7,954 nucleotides of DNA from Chloroflexota bacterium (lineage in GTDB: Bacteria; Chloroflexota; Anaerolineae; Anaerolineales; Villigracilaceae). Made by a program: the position numbers and the translations under genes. Shown piece by piece: positions 1 to 6,105 of the stretch. The stretch lies in assembly GCA_016191985.1 (NCBI GenBank), contig JACPVB010000159.1, forward strand, positions 1-7,954, given 5' to 3'. Each line of letters starts with the position of its first letter. Position 1 is the stretch's first letter. The notes beneath the pieces are model-generated. The model had not been told where the DNA came from and did not search any database. It saw only the letters and a program-made list of their open reading frames with translations.

Positions 1-154
1 CGCGTATCGAGACCTGTTGGTCGAGTAGCGTTCGTCGCGTATCGAGACCTGTTGGTCGAGTAGCGTTCGTCGCGTATCGAGACCTGTTGGTCGAGTAGCG
101 TTCGTCGCGTATCGAGACCTGTTGGTCGAGTAGCGTTCGTCGCGTATCGAGACC
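1..154. repeat. Tandem array of 35-bp hairpin-forming repeat, left edge cut
   Basis: Four perfect copies of a 35-bp unit (1-35, 36-70, 71-105, 106-140) are followed by the first 14 bases of a fifth. The natural unit is a 31-nt imperfect hairpin with left arm GGTCGAGTAGCG, loop TTCGT and right arm CGCGTATCGAGACC. Complete hairpins lie at 19-49, 54-84, 89-119 and 124-154, separated by TGTT. The array stops exactly at the end of a right arm and begins inside one, so it continues beyond the window. The arms pair over about 11 bp with small bulges. There is no unique spacer between copies, so it is not CRISPR. The GGTCTCGATACGC / GCTACTCGACC look (read on the other strand) resembles short dispersed palindromes I know from other high-GC bacteria. 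Function is unknown; a REP-like element amplified in tandem is the likeliest reading. Confidence 0.95.
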
Positions 155-316
155 ATGATTTTCGATTGATTATAACGCCATGGATGATTTCACTTATCGA
201 CTAGACGCTCGCTTCCTTCCCAGCCGCAGCTTGTTCAGTCAACCCGGGCATTTTCCTACCCGTTTGCAGCCCCAAATGGGCAAACCAGCATTACTATTGG
301 GCGAATTTTGGAGAAC
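155..316. other. Spacer between hairpin array and first operon; no gene seen
   Basis: This stretch lies between the end of the repeat array and the promoter of the receiver-ATPase gene. The open frame that starts at 180 and overlaps the start of the next gene has no ribosome binding site and a product rich in Arg, Leu, Phe and Pro with no recognisable domain, so I do not call it. No RNA gene or terminator is apparent. It may hold operator sites, but none can be identified by eye. Confidence 0.5.
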
Positions 317-345
317 TTGTCCGTTATCTTTGTTTGTGCTAGACT
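317..345 (+). promoter_or_regulatory. Putative sigma70-type promoter of the receiver-sirtuin-kinase operon
   Basis: A -35 box TTGTCC (317-322) and a -10 box TAGACT (340-345) are separated by 17 bp, and a TGC immediately before the -10 box makes it an extended -10. The start site would fall near 352, giving a leader of about 16 nt that holds just the ribosome binding site (GAGGAG, 359-364) before the ATG at 368. Predicted by eye only. Confidence 0.6.
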
Positions 346-367
346 CTAATCGATTGTTGAGGAGAAC

Positions 368-1531
368 ATGGCTGAAAAAATTCTGATCATTGACGATGAT
401 GTGGACACCCTACGGCTTGTCGGTTTAATGCTGCAACGACAAGGCTATATTATCAGCGCGGCTTCGAACGGCTCACAGGGACTCGCAAAAGCGCTCGAAG
501 AACGACCCGACCTGATCTTATTGGATGTCATGATGCCGGATATGGACGGATATGAAGTCACAAGCCGCCTGCGCAAGAACCCCGCAACAGTCTCCATTCC
601 CATCCTGATGTTCACCGCAAAAACCCAACTGGACGACAAAGTCACAGGTTTTGAAGTTGGCGCGGATGATTACCTCACAAAACCCACCCATCCCACCGAA
701 CTACAGGCGCATGTAAAAGCCCTGCTGGCACGCACTGCGCAAAAAGGGACCGGCGAAATCACAACCGCACTGCACGAGCACCATGGCTATGTCATTGGCG
801 TGCTGTCTGCTCGCGGCGGGTTGGGCGTTTCCTCGCTGGCTTCGAACCTGGCTGCAGGTCTGTTCACACGGTCGCAAACCGATGTCATCCTGGCCGAGCT
901 TACACCCGGTCAGGGCACACTCGGCATGGACCTGGGCGCGCCGAATCAAACCGGATTGACCGAAATTTTGCAGGGCAGTGTCGTTGAAGTTACGCGCGAA
1001 AAGGTACAGTCGGTTTTGGTGCCGCATAACTCGGGCATCAAACTCCTGCTTGCCTCCGAAAATCCGCGCGATGTGACATTAACCTCACAGATTCAAAATT
1101 ACGAAGCCCTGGTTGGCCGCCTCGCCTCCTTTGCCCGCTTCATTGTCCTCGACCTTGGGATTGGCCTGCCAACCTTTGTGCAAAAGATTCTCCCAATGTG
1201 CAATGAACAAATGGTCGTTTTGGAAGGGTCTCCCAGCACCATTCAGCACACCAAATTTTTACTCGATGAAATCGCAGCCCTAGGCATTGACCGCAAGACC
1301 GTCAACGTCATCCTGAACAACCGCCAGCGCTCCGAAGCGCAAATGCCCTGGACGAAGGTTCAGGAAAAACTTGGGCACTCCATCGCCACCACTCTTACGC
1401 CCGCCCCGGAACTATTCCAACAGGCTACGCGGATGCAAACCCCTGCTGTGATGTCTCAACCTACAAACATGACCTCCCAGCAATTTCTTAAGATTGCAGA
1501 TTCTGTCATTGAGCGCGAAAAGGCGCGATGA
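368..1531 (+). CDS. Response regulator receiver domain fused to CpaE/TadZ-like ATPase domain
   Basis: The 387-residue protein has two parts. Residues 4-120 are a CheY-like receiver with the acidic pocket at Asp9-Asp11, phospho-acceptor Asp53 in LLDVMMPDMDGYE, the switch Thr83 and Lys105 in the TKP motif. After a short linker, residues 140-385 resemble the MinD/ParA-like ATPases of the CpaE/TadZ group, which help localise pilus or secretion machinery. The P-loop region ARGGLGVSS (148-156) lacks the usual lysines of the deviant Walker A motif, a loss seen in many TadZ proteins, so ATP hydrolysis may be weak or absent. FIVLDLGIGLP (258-268) sits at the Walker B position. No DNA-binding output domain is present. 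GAGGAG just before the ATG supports the start. The stop overlaps the sirtuin start (ATGA). The kinase two genes downstream is the obvious candidate partner. No other tad genes are in view, so a pilus role is only one possibility. Confidence 0.88.
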   Translation: MAEKILIIDDDVDTLRLVGLMLQRQGYIISAASNGSQGLAKALEERPDLILLDVMMPDMDGYEVTSRLRKNPATVSIPILMFTAKTQLDDKVTGFEVGADDYLTKPTHPTELQAHVKALLARTAQKGTGEITTALHEHHGYVIGVLSARGGLGVSSLASNLAAGLFTRSQTDVILAELTPGQGTLGMDLGAPNQTGLTEILQGSVVEVTREKVQSVLVPHNSGIKLLLASENPRDVTLTSQIQNYEALVGRLASFARFIVLDLGIGLPTFVQKILPMCNEQMVVLEGSPSTIQHTKFLLDEIAALGIDRKTVNVILNNRQRSEAQMPWTKVQEKLGHSIATTLTPAPELFQQATRMQTPAVMSQPTNMTSQQFLKIADSVIEREKAR

Positions 1532-2304
1532 TCCGCTTTTCCCAAAAAACGCAAACAAACATCGAATTCGCCGCGGACTTGTTCCGCCAATCCAGGCACG
1601 GCGTTGTGCTCACCGGGGCCGGCCTTTCCACTCCGTCAGGGATACCCGATTTCCGTTCCACGGGAACAGGCTTATGGTCCAAGGATGAACCGCTGGATGC
1701 CGCCTCGCTGAACACCTTCCGCACAAGACCGGAGAGATTTTTTTCCTGGTTCCGCCCGTTGGCCAGTCAAATTTATAATGCCCAGCCAAACCCCGCCCAT
1801 CTTGCGCTGGCAAAGCTGGAAGAGGCCGGGAAAGTAAAATCCATTATCACCCAAAACATAGATACGCTTCACCAAAAGGCCGGGTCGAAAACTGTAATCG
1901 AAATGCACGGAACCATGCAAACTTTAACCTGTTCGCAGTGTTATCATCAGGTGCAGGCGGGGGCTTATCTTGCCCCTTTTGTGGACAAGGGAGAGCTTCC
2001 CCTCTGCCCAAAATGCAGCCAACTGCTTAAACCGGATGTGATTCTTTTTGGCGAACAATTGCCGCAAGCCGCCTGGTTCAAGGCTCAACGGGAGGCGAGG
2101 CAATGTGACCTGATGCTGGTGGCGGGATCTTCGCTTGAAGTTTTACCCGTGGCTGGCCTGCCCATGCAGGCATTGGACCGCGGCGCACATCTCATCATCA
2201 TCAACAATACCCAAACCTACCTGAACGTCCGCGCGGATGTGGCAATCCTTGAAGACGTGGCTACGATCATCCCTGCAATTACGGAGAAAGTGTTAAATGG
2301 CTGA
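1528..2304 (+). CDS. cobB: NAD-dependent protein deacylase, Sir2 family (sirtuin)
   Basis: A complete sirtuin of 258 residues, the usual bacterial length, which removes acyl groups from protein lysines using NAD+ and releases nicotinamide and O-acyl-ADP-ribose. All hallmark motifs are visible: the NAD-binding GAGLSTPSGIPDFR (30-43), TQNIDTLH (108-115), catalytic His127 in EMHG, a zinc site of two CxxC pairs (Cys135/Cys138 and Cys160/Cys163), and the GSS motif (200-202) of the Rossmann fold. The segment NAQPNPAHLALAKLEEAGKV followed by the TQNID motif closely resembles Thermotoga maritima Sir2, which suggests class U rather than the SIRT5-like CobB class; the symbol is therefore generic. The ATG lies in an ATGA overlap with the receiver gene and has only a weak ribosome binding site, so translation is probably coupled. 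The product is cytoplasmic. Its place inside a two-component operon hints that it acts on, or is regulated with, those proteins; that is inference. Confidence 0.95.
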   Translation: MIRFSQKTQTNIEFAADLFRQSRHGVVLTGAGLSTPSGIPDFRSTGTGLWSKDEPLDAASLNTFRTRPERFFSWFRPLASQIYNAQPNPAHLALAKLEEAGKVKSIITQNIDTLHQKAGSKTVIEMHGTMQTLTCSQCYHQVQAGAYLAPFVDKGELPLCPKCSQLLKPDVILFGEQLPQAAWFKAQREARQCDLMLVAGSSLEVLPVAGLPMQALDRGAHLIIINNTQTYLNVRADVAILEDVATIIPAITEKVLNG

Positions 2305-3547
2305 GATAAAAACCGAGCGATTGGATGGCTACCGCCGATTGATCGACATTGCGCGCGACCTCGCCTCCACCCTGGACCTGGACATCCTGCTCTCGCGCAT
2401 CGTTCATGCCGCAGCGGAGATCAGCGGCGCGGAAGCGGCCTCCATCCTGCTGTATGACGATACCTCCCGTCAGTTGTATTTTCAAGTCTCCACCAATCTG
2501 GATGAATCTACACGGCGCGGACTCGTTGTCCCGCTGGAGGGAAGCATCGCAGGCTGGATCGTAAATAATCGCAAGCCGGTGCGCATCACGAATGCGCACG
2601 ACGATCCGCGCTTCTTCTCGAATGTGGAAGCAACCACAGGCTTCCCAACCGAATCACTGCTCGGAATTCCCCTCGTCACAAAAAATAAGATCGTCGGCGT
2701 GCTGGAAGCGTTGAACAAACACAAAGGCAAATTCACCGACACAGACGAGTCCATGCTGCTGGTGCTCGGCGCGCAGGCGGCGGTGGCCATTGAAAATGCG
2801 CGCTTGTTCCAGCAATCCGACTTGATCTCGGAGTTCGTCCACGAACTGCGTACGCCTCTCTCATCTCTCAGTACGGCCACCTATTTGCTTTTGCGCCCGG
2901 AAATGTCGCAGGAACAGCGCGACCAGATCATCAACAACATTCACAATGAGACCATGCGTTTGAATGCCCTGGCATCCTCCTTTCTCGATCTTGCGAGGCT
3001 TGAATCCGGGCGCGTGCAATTTCGCAAGACGGTCTTCAGCGTAGCGGACCTCATGTATGAATGCAAGGATGTGATGGCTTCCAAGGCGCTTGAAGACAAT
3101 ATTCAGCTTCGCGTGGAGTCACCGGAGAACCTTCCCCTGCTCGAAGCAGACCGGGACAAGATCAAACAAGTTCTGTTGAACTTATTAAGCAATGCTATAA
3201 AATATAACCGTCCCAACGGGACCGTGATGCTCCGCTCGGAATTAAGGGAAAACGAACTCGGCATTTACATCCAGGATACGGGCGTTGGCATTCCCGATGA
3301 ATCATTGCCCCACTTGTTCGAAAAATTTTTCCGGGTGCGGGAGCATGAATCGCGCGCCTCCGGCACCGGGCTTGGGTTGTCCATTTGCAAACAGATCATC
3401 CACGGACATGGCGGACGCATCGAAGTGAAAAGCAAGGTTGGGGTTGGGACCGTGTTCATGATCTTTTTACCAAAACCCGGCAGCCAGACCCAGCCTCGCA
3501 GGGACGATATCAAAGATATGGCAAAGAAGGTTGGTAAGAAAGGGTGA
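2297..3547 (+). CDS. Soluble GAF-domain sensor histidine kinase
   Basis: The 416-residue kinase overlaps the sirtuin gene by 8 bp, with GGAG (2283-2286) upstream of its ATG. Residues 10-172 form a GAF sensor domain. HisKA follows, with phospho-acceptor His182 in FVHELRTPL and the dimerisation helices to about 240. The HATPase_c domain has the N box (Asn295 and Asn299 in LLNLLSNAIKYN), the G1 box DTGVGIP (327-333), the F box FEKFF (341-345) and the G2 box GTGLGLSIC (356-364). A basic tail (KKVGKKG) ends it. I see no membrane segment or signal peptide, so it senses something in the cytoplasm; the GAF ligand cannot be told from sequence. By operon position its likely phospho-target is the receiver of the first gene. 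All catalytic residues look intact. Confidence 0.93.
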   Translation: MAEIKTERLDGYRRLIDIARDLASTLDLDILLSRIVHAAAEISGAEAASILLYDDTSRQLYFQVSTNLDESTRRGLVVPLEGSIAGWIVNNRKPVRITNAHDDPRFFSNVEATTGFPTESLLGIPLVTKNKIVGVLEALNKHKGKFTDTDESMLLVLGAQAAVAIENARLFQQSDLISEFVHELRTPLSSLSTATYLLLRPEMSQEQRDQIINNIHNETMRLNALASSFLDLARLESGRVQFRKTVFSVADLMYECKDVMASKALEDNIQLRVESPENLPLLEADRDKIKQVLLNLLSNAIKYNRPNGTVMLRSELRENELGIYIQDTGVGIPDESLPHLFEKFFRVREHESRASGTGLGLSICKQIIHGHGGRIEVKSKVGVGTVFMIFLPKPGSQTQPRRDDIKDMAKKVGKKG

Positions 3548-3548
3548 T

Positions 3549-3577
3549 TTGACTTTTCACCCCGAAAACTGTACACT
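3549..3577 (+). promoter_or_regulatory. Putative sigma70-type promoter of the FHA gene
   Basis: TTGACT (3549-3554) and TACACT (3572-3577) are spaced by 17 bp, close to the sigma70 consensus. It begins right after the kinase stop codon, and the expected start site near 3584 leaves a leader of about 33 nt ending in a strong ribosome binding site. The FHA gene can therefore be transcribed independently, although no terminator separates it from the kinase and read-through is likely. Confidence 0.65.
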
Positions 3578-3616
3578 AGGCAAAATTATTTCGAAATTAT
3601 ATTTTGGAGGAAGAAG

Positions 3617-4186
3617 ATGGCACAGTTCCAATTCGTTATGAGGTCTGGCCCCACCCCGGGCGTAACCTTCCCTTTGGAGGGGGATCAACTCACCATCGGA
3701 CGCGATTCATCCAACGGCGTTGCAATCAATGATGCGGAAGTTTCCCGCAAACATGCGCGCCTTTCCTTCCAGGGTGGCAAGTATGTGATCGATGACCTCG
3801 GCTCCACCAACGGCACGTTCGTCAATGGACAACGCCTTGCGGGGCCTGTTGTTTTAAAAGCAGGCGACGTGGTTTCGCTCGGGGAACAAATCGTCCTGAT
3901 GTACGATGCCATCAACATGGACCCCGGCGCAACGTTGGCTGTCCCCCGCAAATCGGCCCGCGTGGAGCCGCCCCCTGTGCAATCATCGCAGCCGACTCCT
4001 GTCTATGCGGCCAGCCCCGCTTCTTCCTATGCTCCACCTCCATCCACCGCAAAAAAGACCAACATGACCCCGATCTTCATTGGCGTGGGTGTATTTCTCT
4101 TCCTTTGTTTTTGTATCAGCTTCTTCTGGTGGGTCGATGCCACCTTCCGCTGGTGCGTATTCTTCCCATTCCTTTCCGGCTGTTAA
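3617..4186 (+). CDS. FHA domain protein with C-terminal membrane anchor
   Basis: This 189-residue protein has an N-terminal forkhead-associated domain (about 4-97), which binds phosphothreonine peptides. The conserved signature is clear: Gly28-Arg29 in TIGRD, Ser43 and His46 in VSRKH, and the TNG turn at 64-66 in LGSTNGTFVNG. A Pro/Ser-rich flexible linker follows (about 112-147), then one hydrophobic segment (151-172, FLFLCFCISFFWW) and a short tail ending in SGC. With no signal peptide, the FHA domain should face the cytoplasm as a tail-anchored protein. GGAGG six bases before the ATG fixes the start. No Ser/Thr kinase that would make its ligand is in the window. It is followed by a terminator, so it closes the signalling region and is probably a single-gene transcript, with or without read-through from the kinase operon. 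Confidence 0.9.
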   Translation: MAQFQFVMRSGPTPGVTFPLEGDQLTIGRDSSNGVAINDAEVSRKHARLSFQGGKYVIDDLGSTNGTFVNGQRLAGPVVLKAGDVVSLGEQIVLMYDAINMDPGATLAVPRKSARVEPPPVQSSQPTPVYAASPASSYAPPPSTAKKTNMTPIFIGVGVFLFLCFCISFFWWVDATFRWCVFFPFLSGC

Positions 4187-4204
4187 TCCATACGCAACAC
4201 CACA

Positions 4205-4235
4205 CCCCGCGAGTTGACCCGCGGGGCGTTTTTTT
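4205..4235 (+). terminator. Intrinsic terminator after the FHA gene
   Basis: A perfect 7-bp GC stem, CCCCGCG (4205-4211) with CGCGGGG (4220-4226), has an 8-nt loop and is followed by CG and seven T (4229-4235). It lies 19 bases after the FHA stop codon and fits a rho-independent terminator on the + strand. Confidence 0.9.
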
Positions 4236-4283
4236 ATTTATCCGTTTCCCGATACACCGGGAGCGCTCAAGTTTGTTGCTCAA

Positions 4284-4320
4284 GCCGCCGTCCATTGTGA
4301 AGCACCCTGTGAGCGGCGGC
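4284..4320. repeat. Palindrome with enlarged loop (first - unit)
   Basis: GCCGCCG (4284-4290) pairs with CGGCGGC (4314-4320) around a 23-nt loop. Compared with the hairpin at 4438-4455 it has the same left arm and GTCC, then about 20 extra bases before the right arm, as if the loop had received an insertion. Confidence 0.65.
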
Positions 4321-4342
4321 ATTCAGGAAATAAATCTAATAG

Positions 4343-4360
4343 ATTGAGCCTGTCGAAACC
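4343..4360. repeat. Dispersed short palindrome of the TTGAGCCTGTCGAAACC type
   Basis: The sequence ATTGAGCCTGTCGAAACC closely matches a short imperfect palindrome (ideal ends GGTTGAG and CGAAACC) that I recognise as widely scattered between genes in many bacterial genomes. One copy is seen here, directly abutting the first + unit of the palindrome cluster. Its left GG is altered to GA. Confidence 0.6.
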
Positions 4361-4437
4361 CTCCGCCGGGGACAGCGAAGGGAGCAACTCATCTACAAAC
4401 TTGTGTGCACGTAAAGTCGTCAAGGGCTGACGCTCAA

Positions 4438-4455
4438 GCCGCCGTCCCCGGCGGC
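4438..4455. repeat. Hairpin, second - palindromic unit
   Basis: GCCGCC (4438-4443) and GGCGGC (4450-4455) form a perfect 6-bp stem with loop GTCCCC. The loop is the reverse complement of the loop in the hairpin at 4471-4492, showing that the two are inverted copies of one element. GTTTTG follows, so it might weakly terminate transcription, but the T-run is short. Confidence 0.7.
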
Positions 4456-4470
4456 GTTTTGCGAATAAGT

Positions 4471-4492
4471 CCTGCGCCGGGGACGGCGCAGG
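4471..4492. repeat. Hairpin, second + palindromic unit
   Basis: CCTGCGCC (4471-4478) pairs perfectly with GGCGCAGG (4485-4492) around the loop GGGGAC. The equivalent + copy at 4360-4381 keeps the loop, but its stem has mismatches, so this is the better preserved copy. No T-run follows, so it is not a terminator. Confidence 0.75.
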
Positions 4493-4560
4493 GAGCAAAT
4501 TAACTGACATGTTTTGCATGCACCCACAACCTTTTAGTACACCCGATACATCCTTTAATG

Positions 4561-4588
4561 TTGTAAAATCACCCATCTTTGATAAAAT
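4561..4588 (+). promoter_or_regulatory. Putative promoter of the AI-2E family gene
   Basis: TTGTAA (4561-4566) and TAAAAT (4583-4588) are 16 bp apart, with TGA before the -10 box giving an extended -10. The predicted start near 4595 leaves about 50 nt of leader. The gene is cut off from the upstream unit by a terminator, so it needs its own promoter. Confidence 0.55.
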
Positions 4589-4645
4589 GAAAACAGCCAA
4601 CTCCCAGCCTGTTACTCAATAAACACACAATATGGATTTAACTCT

Positions 4646-5860
4646 ATGACACAGCCTCAGCTCTCCCCTTCCCCCACCTGGGGCACAAACACAAAATTGG
4701 TCGTCGCCCTCACCATTGTTGTGATCGTTGGCGCATTATTGGTCAAATTCCAGTTCATCCTCAGTCCCCTGCTCATCGCGCTCGTCCTGGCGTATTTGTT
4801 TCACCCCATTGCCGACTTGATCCAGCGCAAATTGCACTTCTCGTGGAACGCCTCTGTGGGTGTGATCTATTTTGTCATCATCCTTCTTTTACTGGGGCTG
4901 CTCACACTTGGCGGCGTGGGACTGGTACAACAAATCCAAAGCCTCGTGGATATGCTTCAGGAAGCGCTTCGGAATCTCCCTGAGCTAATCAAAAACATTC
5001 AAGGGAAAGTGTACGAATTCGGCCCGATCAAATTGGATTTCAGAACATTGGACCTGAACGACCTGAGCAGTCAGGTGCTTGGCATGGTACAGCCCTTGCT
5101 AAGCCGCACCGGCACACTGCTTGGCACTGTGGCCGGCAGCGCCGCCAACTTCCTCGGCTGGACTTTGTTCGTTGTCCTCGTTTCCTACTTCGTGCTGGCG
5201 GAAAGCGGCGGCCTGCGTGATCGAATCATCATTGTGGATGTCCCCGGCTATACCCAGGACCTGGCCCGCCTCAGCCGCGAACTCGGGCGCATTTGGAATG
5301 CCTTCCTGCGCGGGCAGATCATCATCTTCTTCCTGGCCGTCATCGTGTATTCCATTGCCCTCGGCGTTCTCGGAGTTCACTACGCCATCGGCCTTGCATT
5401 CCTCGCGGGGCTTGCGCGTTTTGTTCCATACGTTGGCCCGGCTGTCAATTGGGTTGTCCTCGTTCTCGTTTCCTACTTCCAGGTCTTCAAATTACTTGAC
5501 CTCGAACCTTTCCAATACACCCTGCTTGTCCTTGTCATCGCGCTGGTCATTGACCAGATCTTCGACAACGTCATCTCCCCGCGCATCCTTTCCGACGTGC
5601 TCAAAGTCCACCCCGCCGCAGTGCTGGTCGCCGCCATCGTCGCCGCCAACTTGTTTGGGATTTTGGGCGTGGTTGTCGCCGCCCCCATCCTTGCCACTGC
5701 CACATTGTTATGGAAATACACCATGCGGAAAATGCTGGACCTGAATCCCTGGCCCGACGAGGAACAGCACCAGCCGTCGCCGCCGCCCGGATCGCGCCTC
5801 CTCGTCTCGATCAGACGCCTCTTTCGTAACCTCAGCATGAGACTCAAAAAAGGGAATTAA
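4646..5860 (+). CDS. AI-2E family transporter (PerM/UPF0118 type membrane protein)
   Basis: The 404-residue integral membrane protein has the layout of the AI-2E transporter family (PF01594). Members have been linked to autoinducer-2 export, or in some cases to ion/proton exchange, so the substrate here is unknown. Hydrophobic segments lie at about 17-34, 37-55 and 71-94, then an amphipathic soluble stretch (95-165) typical of the family, then 168-186, 222-244, 247-260, 266-280, 290-305 and 325-355. Family hallmarks are PYVGP (261-265) and the DNVISPRIL region (307-315), followed by the HPA motif at 322-324. The tail (from about 363) is Pro-rich and ends in a basic stretch, probably cytoplasmic. 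The ribosome binding site is poor (GGA at 4635-4637). The start overlaps the stop of a five-codon reading frame at 4632-4649. The next in-frame Met is far inside the protein, so 4646 is the best start. Confidence 0.9.
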   Translation: MTQPQLSPSPTWGTNTKLVVALTIVVIVGALLVKFQFILSPLLIALVLAYLFHPIADLIQRKLHFSWNASVGVIYFVIILLLLGLLTLGGVGLVQQIQSLVDMLQEALRNLPELIKNIQGKVYEFGPIKLDFRTLDLNDLSSQVLGMVQPLLSRTGTLLGTVAGSAANFLGWTLFVVLVSYFVLAESGGLRDRIIIVDVPGYTQDLARLSRELGRIWNAFLRGQIIIFFLAVIVYSIALGVLGVHYAIGLAFLAGLARFVPYVGPAVNWVVLVLVSYFQVFKLLDLEPFQYTLLVLVIALVIDQIFDNVISPRILSDVLKVHPAAVLVAAIVAANLFGILGVVVAAPILATATLLWKYTMRKMLDLNPWPDEEQHQPSPPPGSRLLVSIRRLFRNLSMRLKKGN

Positions 5861-5907
5861 CCTCCCCGCATCCTTGTTTTAAAAAACAACCTCAATAGGA
5901 GAAACCC

Positions 5908-6090
5908 ATGAACAACAATAATAACGAACCCCGTACCGGCACCATCGCCGAGACCGAAAACTTCCTCGCCTGGAAAGCCGAAGAACCCGATGGCGAAGTC
6001 ACCTACCACATCGAATTGAATAACGTCACCGTGCATTTCTTTCAGGAGGAATGGGCTGAATTTCTGGAACTCGTTCGTGAATTAAAGTAA
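5908..6090 (+). CDS. Small conserved-looking acidic protein of unknown function
   Basis: This 60-residue protein is preceded by a good AGGAG (5897-5901) six bases before the ATG. It opens with a run of Asn (MNNNNNE). A compact acidic body follows, with alternating hydrophobic residues suggesting beta strands (about 18-24, 31-44, including YHIELNNVTVHFF) and a C-terminal helix (46-59, EEWAEFLELVRELK). It has no signal peptide, membrane segment or cysteine, so it is probably a soluble cytoplasmic protein or a binding partner of something larger. It lies 47 bases after the transporter gene and may be co-transcribed with it, as no convincing terminator intervenes. I recognise no named family. The ribosome binding site and ordered composition make it a real gene rather than a chance frame. 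Confidence 0.75.
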   Translation: MNNNNNEPRTGTIAETENFLAWKAEEPDGEVTYHIELNNVTVHFFQEEWAEFLELVRELK

Positions 6091-6105
6091 CCCATCGCCA
6101 CAAAC

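Larger units (their letters stand above)
4261..4510. repeat. Cluster of four palindromic units in alternating orientation (BIME-like)
   Basis: Most of the 4187-4645 gap is built from one short unit with core GCCGGGGACGGC and a flank running into GAGCAA. Copies read - (about 4268-4296), + (about 4361-4404), - (about 4432-4455) and + (about 4471-4510). The two + copies match at 24 of 27 bases (4361-4387 versus 4472-4498). The two - copies share an identical 16-mer, GCTCAAGCCGCCGTCC (4278-4293 and 4432-4447). The first - copy, reversed, also shares GAGCAAC and ACAAACTTG with the first + copy, which has six extra bases between them. This alternation resembles bacterial interspersed mosaic elements made of REP sequences. 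No coding capacity is evident. Confidence 0.75.

Noticed and set aside
1..154. CRISPR array
   Set aside because: The repeats are contiguous, with only the identical 4-nt TGTT between hairpins and no unique spacers.
180..386. Open frame of 68 codons before the receiver gene
   Set aside because: It has no ribosome binding site, overlaps the real start at 368 and the promoter, and its composition looks random.
4105..4347. Open frame of 80 codons across the FHA gene end and the terminator
   Set aside because: It runs through the transcription terminator and into the palindrome repeats, and it has no ribosome binding site.
4438..4460. Second terminator in the 4187-4645 gap
   Set aside because: The hairpin is good but is followed by only four T interrupted by G, and its sequence is explained as a member of the palindrome family.
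5121..5744. Open frame of 207 codons inside the transporter gene
   Set aside because: It is a shadow in another frame of the AI-2E family gene; the product is a Ser/Pro/Arg-rich low-complexity sequence without domain features.
5874..5889. Terminator or operator at the AT palindrome TTGTTTTAAAAAACAA after the transporter gene
   Set aside because: The stem is all but AT-only with almost no loop; too weak to call as a terminator, and short AT palindromes arise easily by chance.
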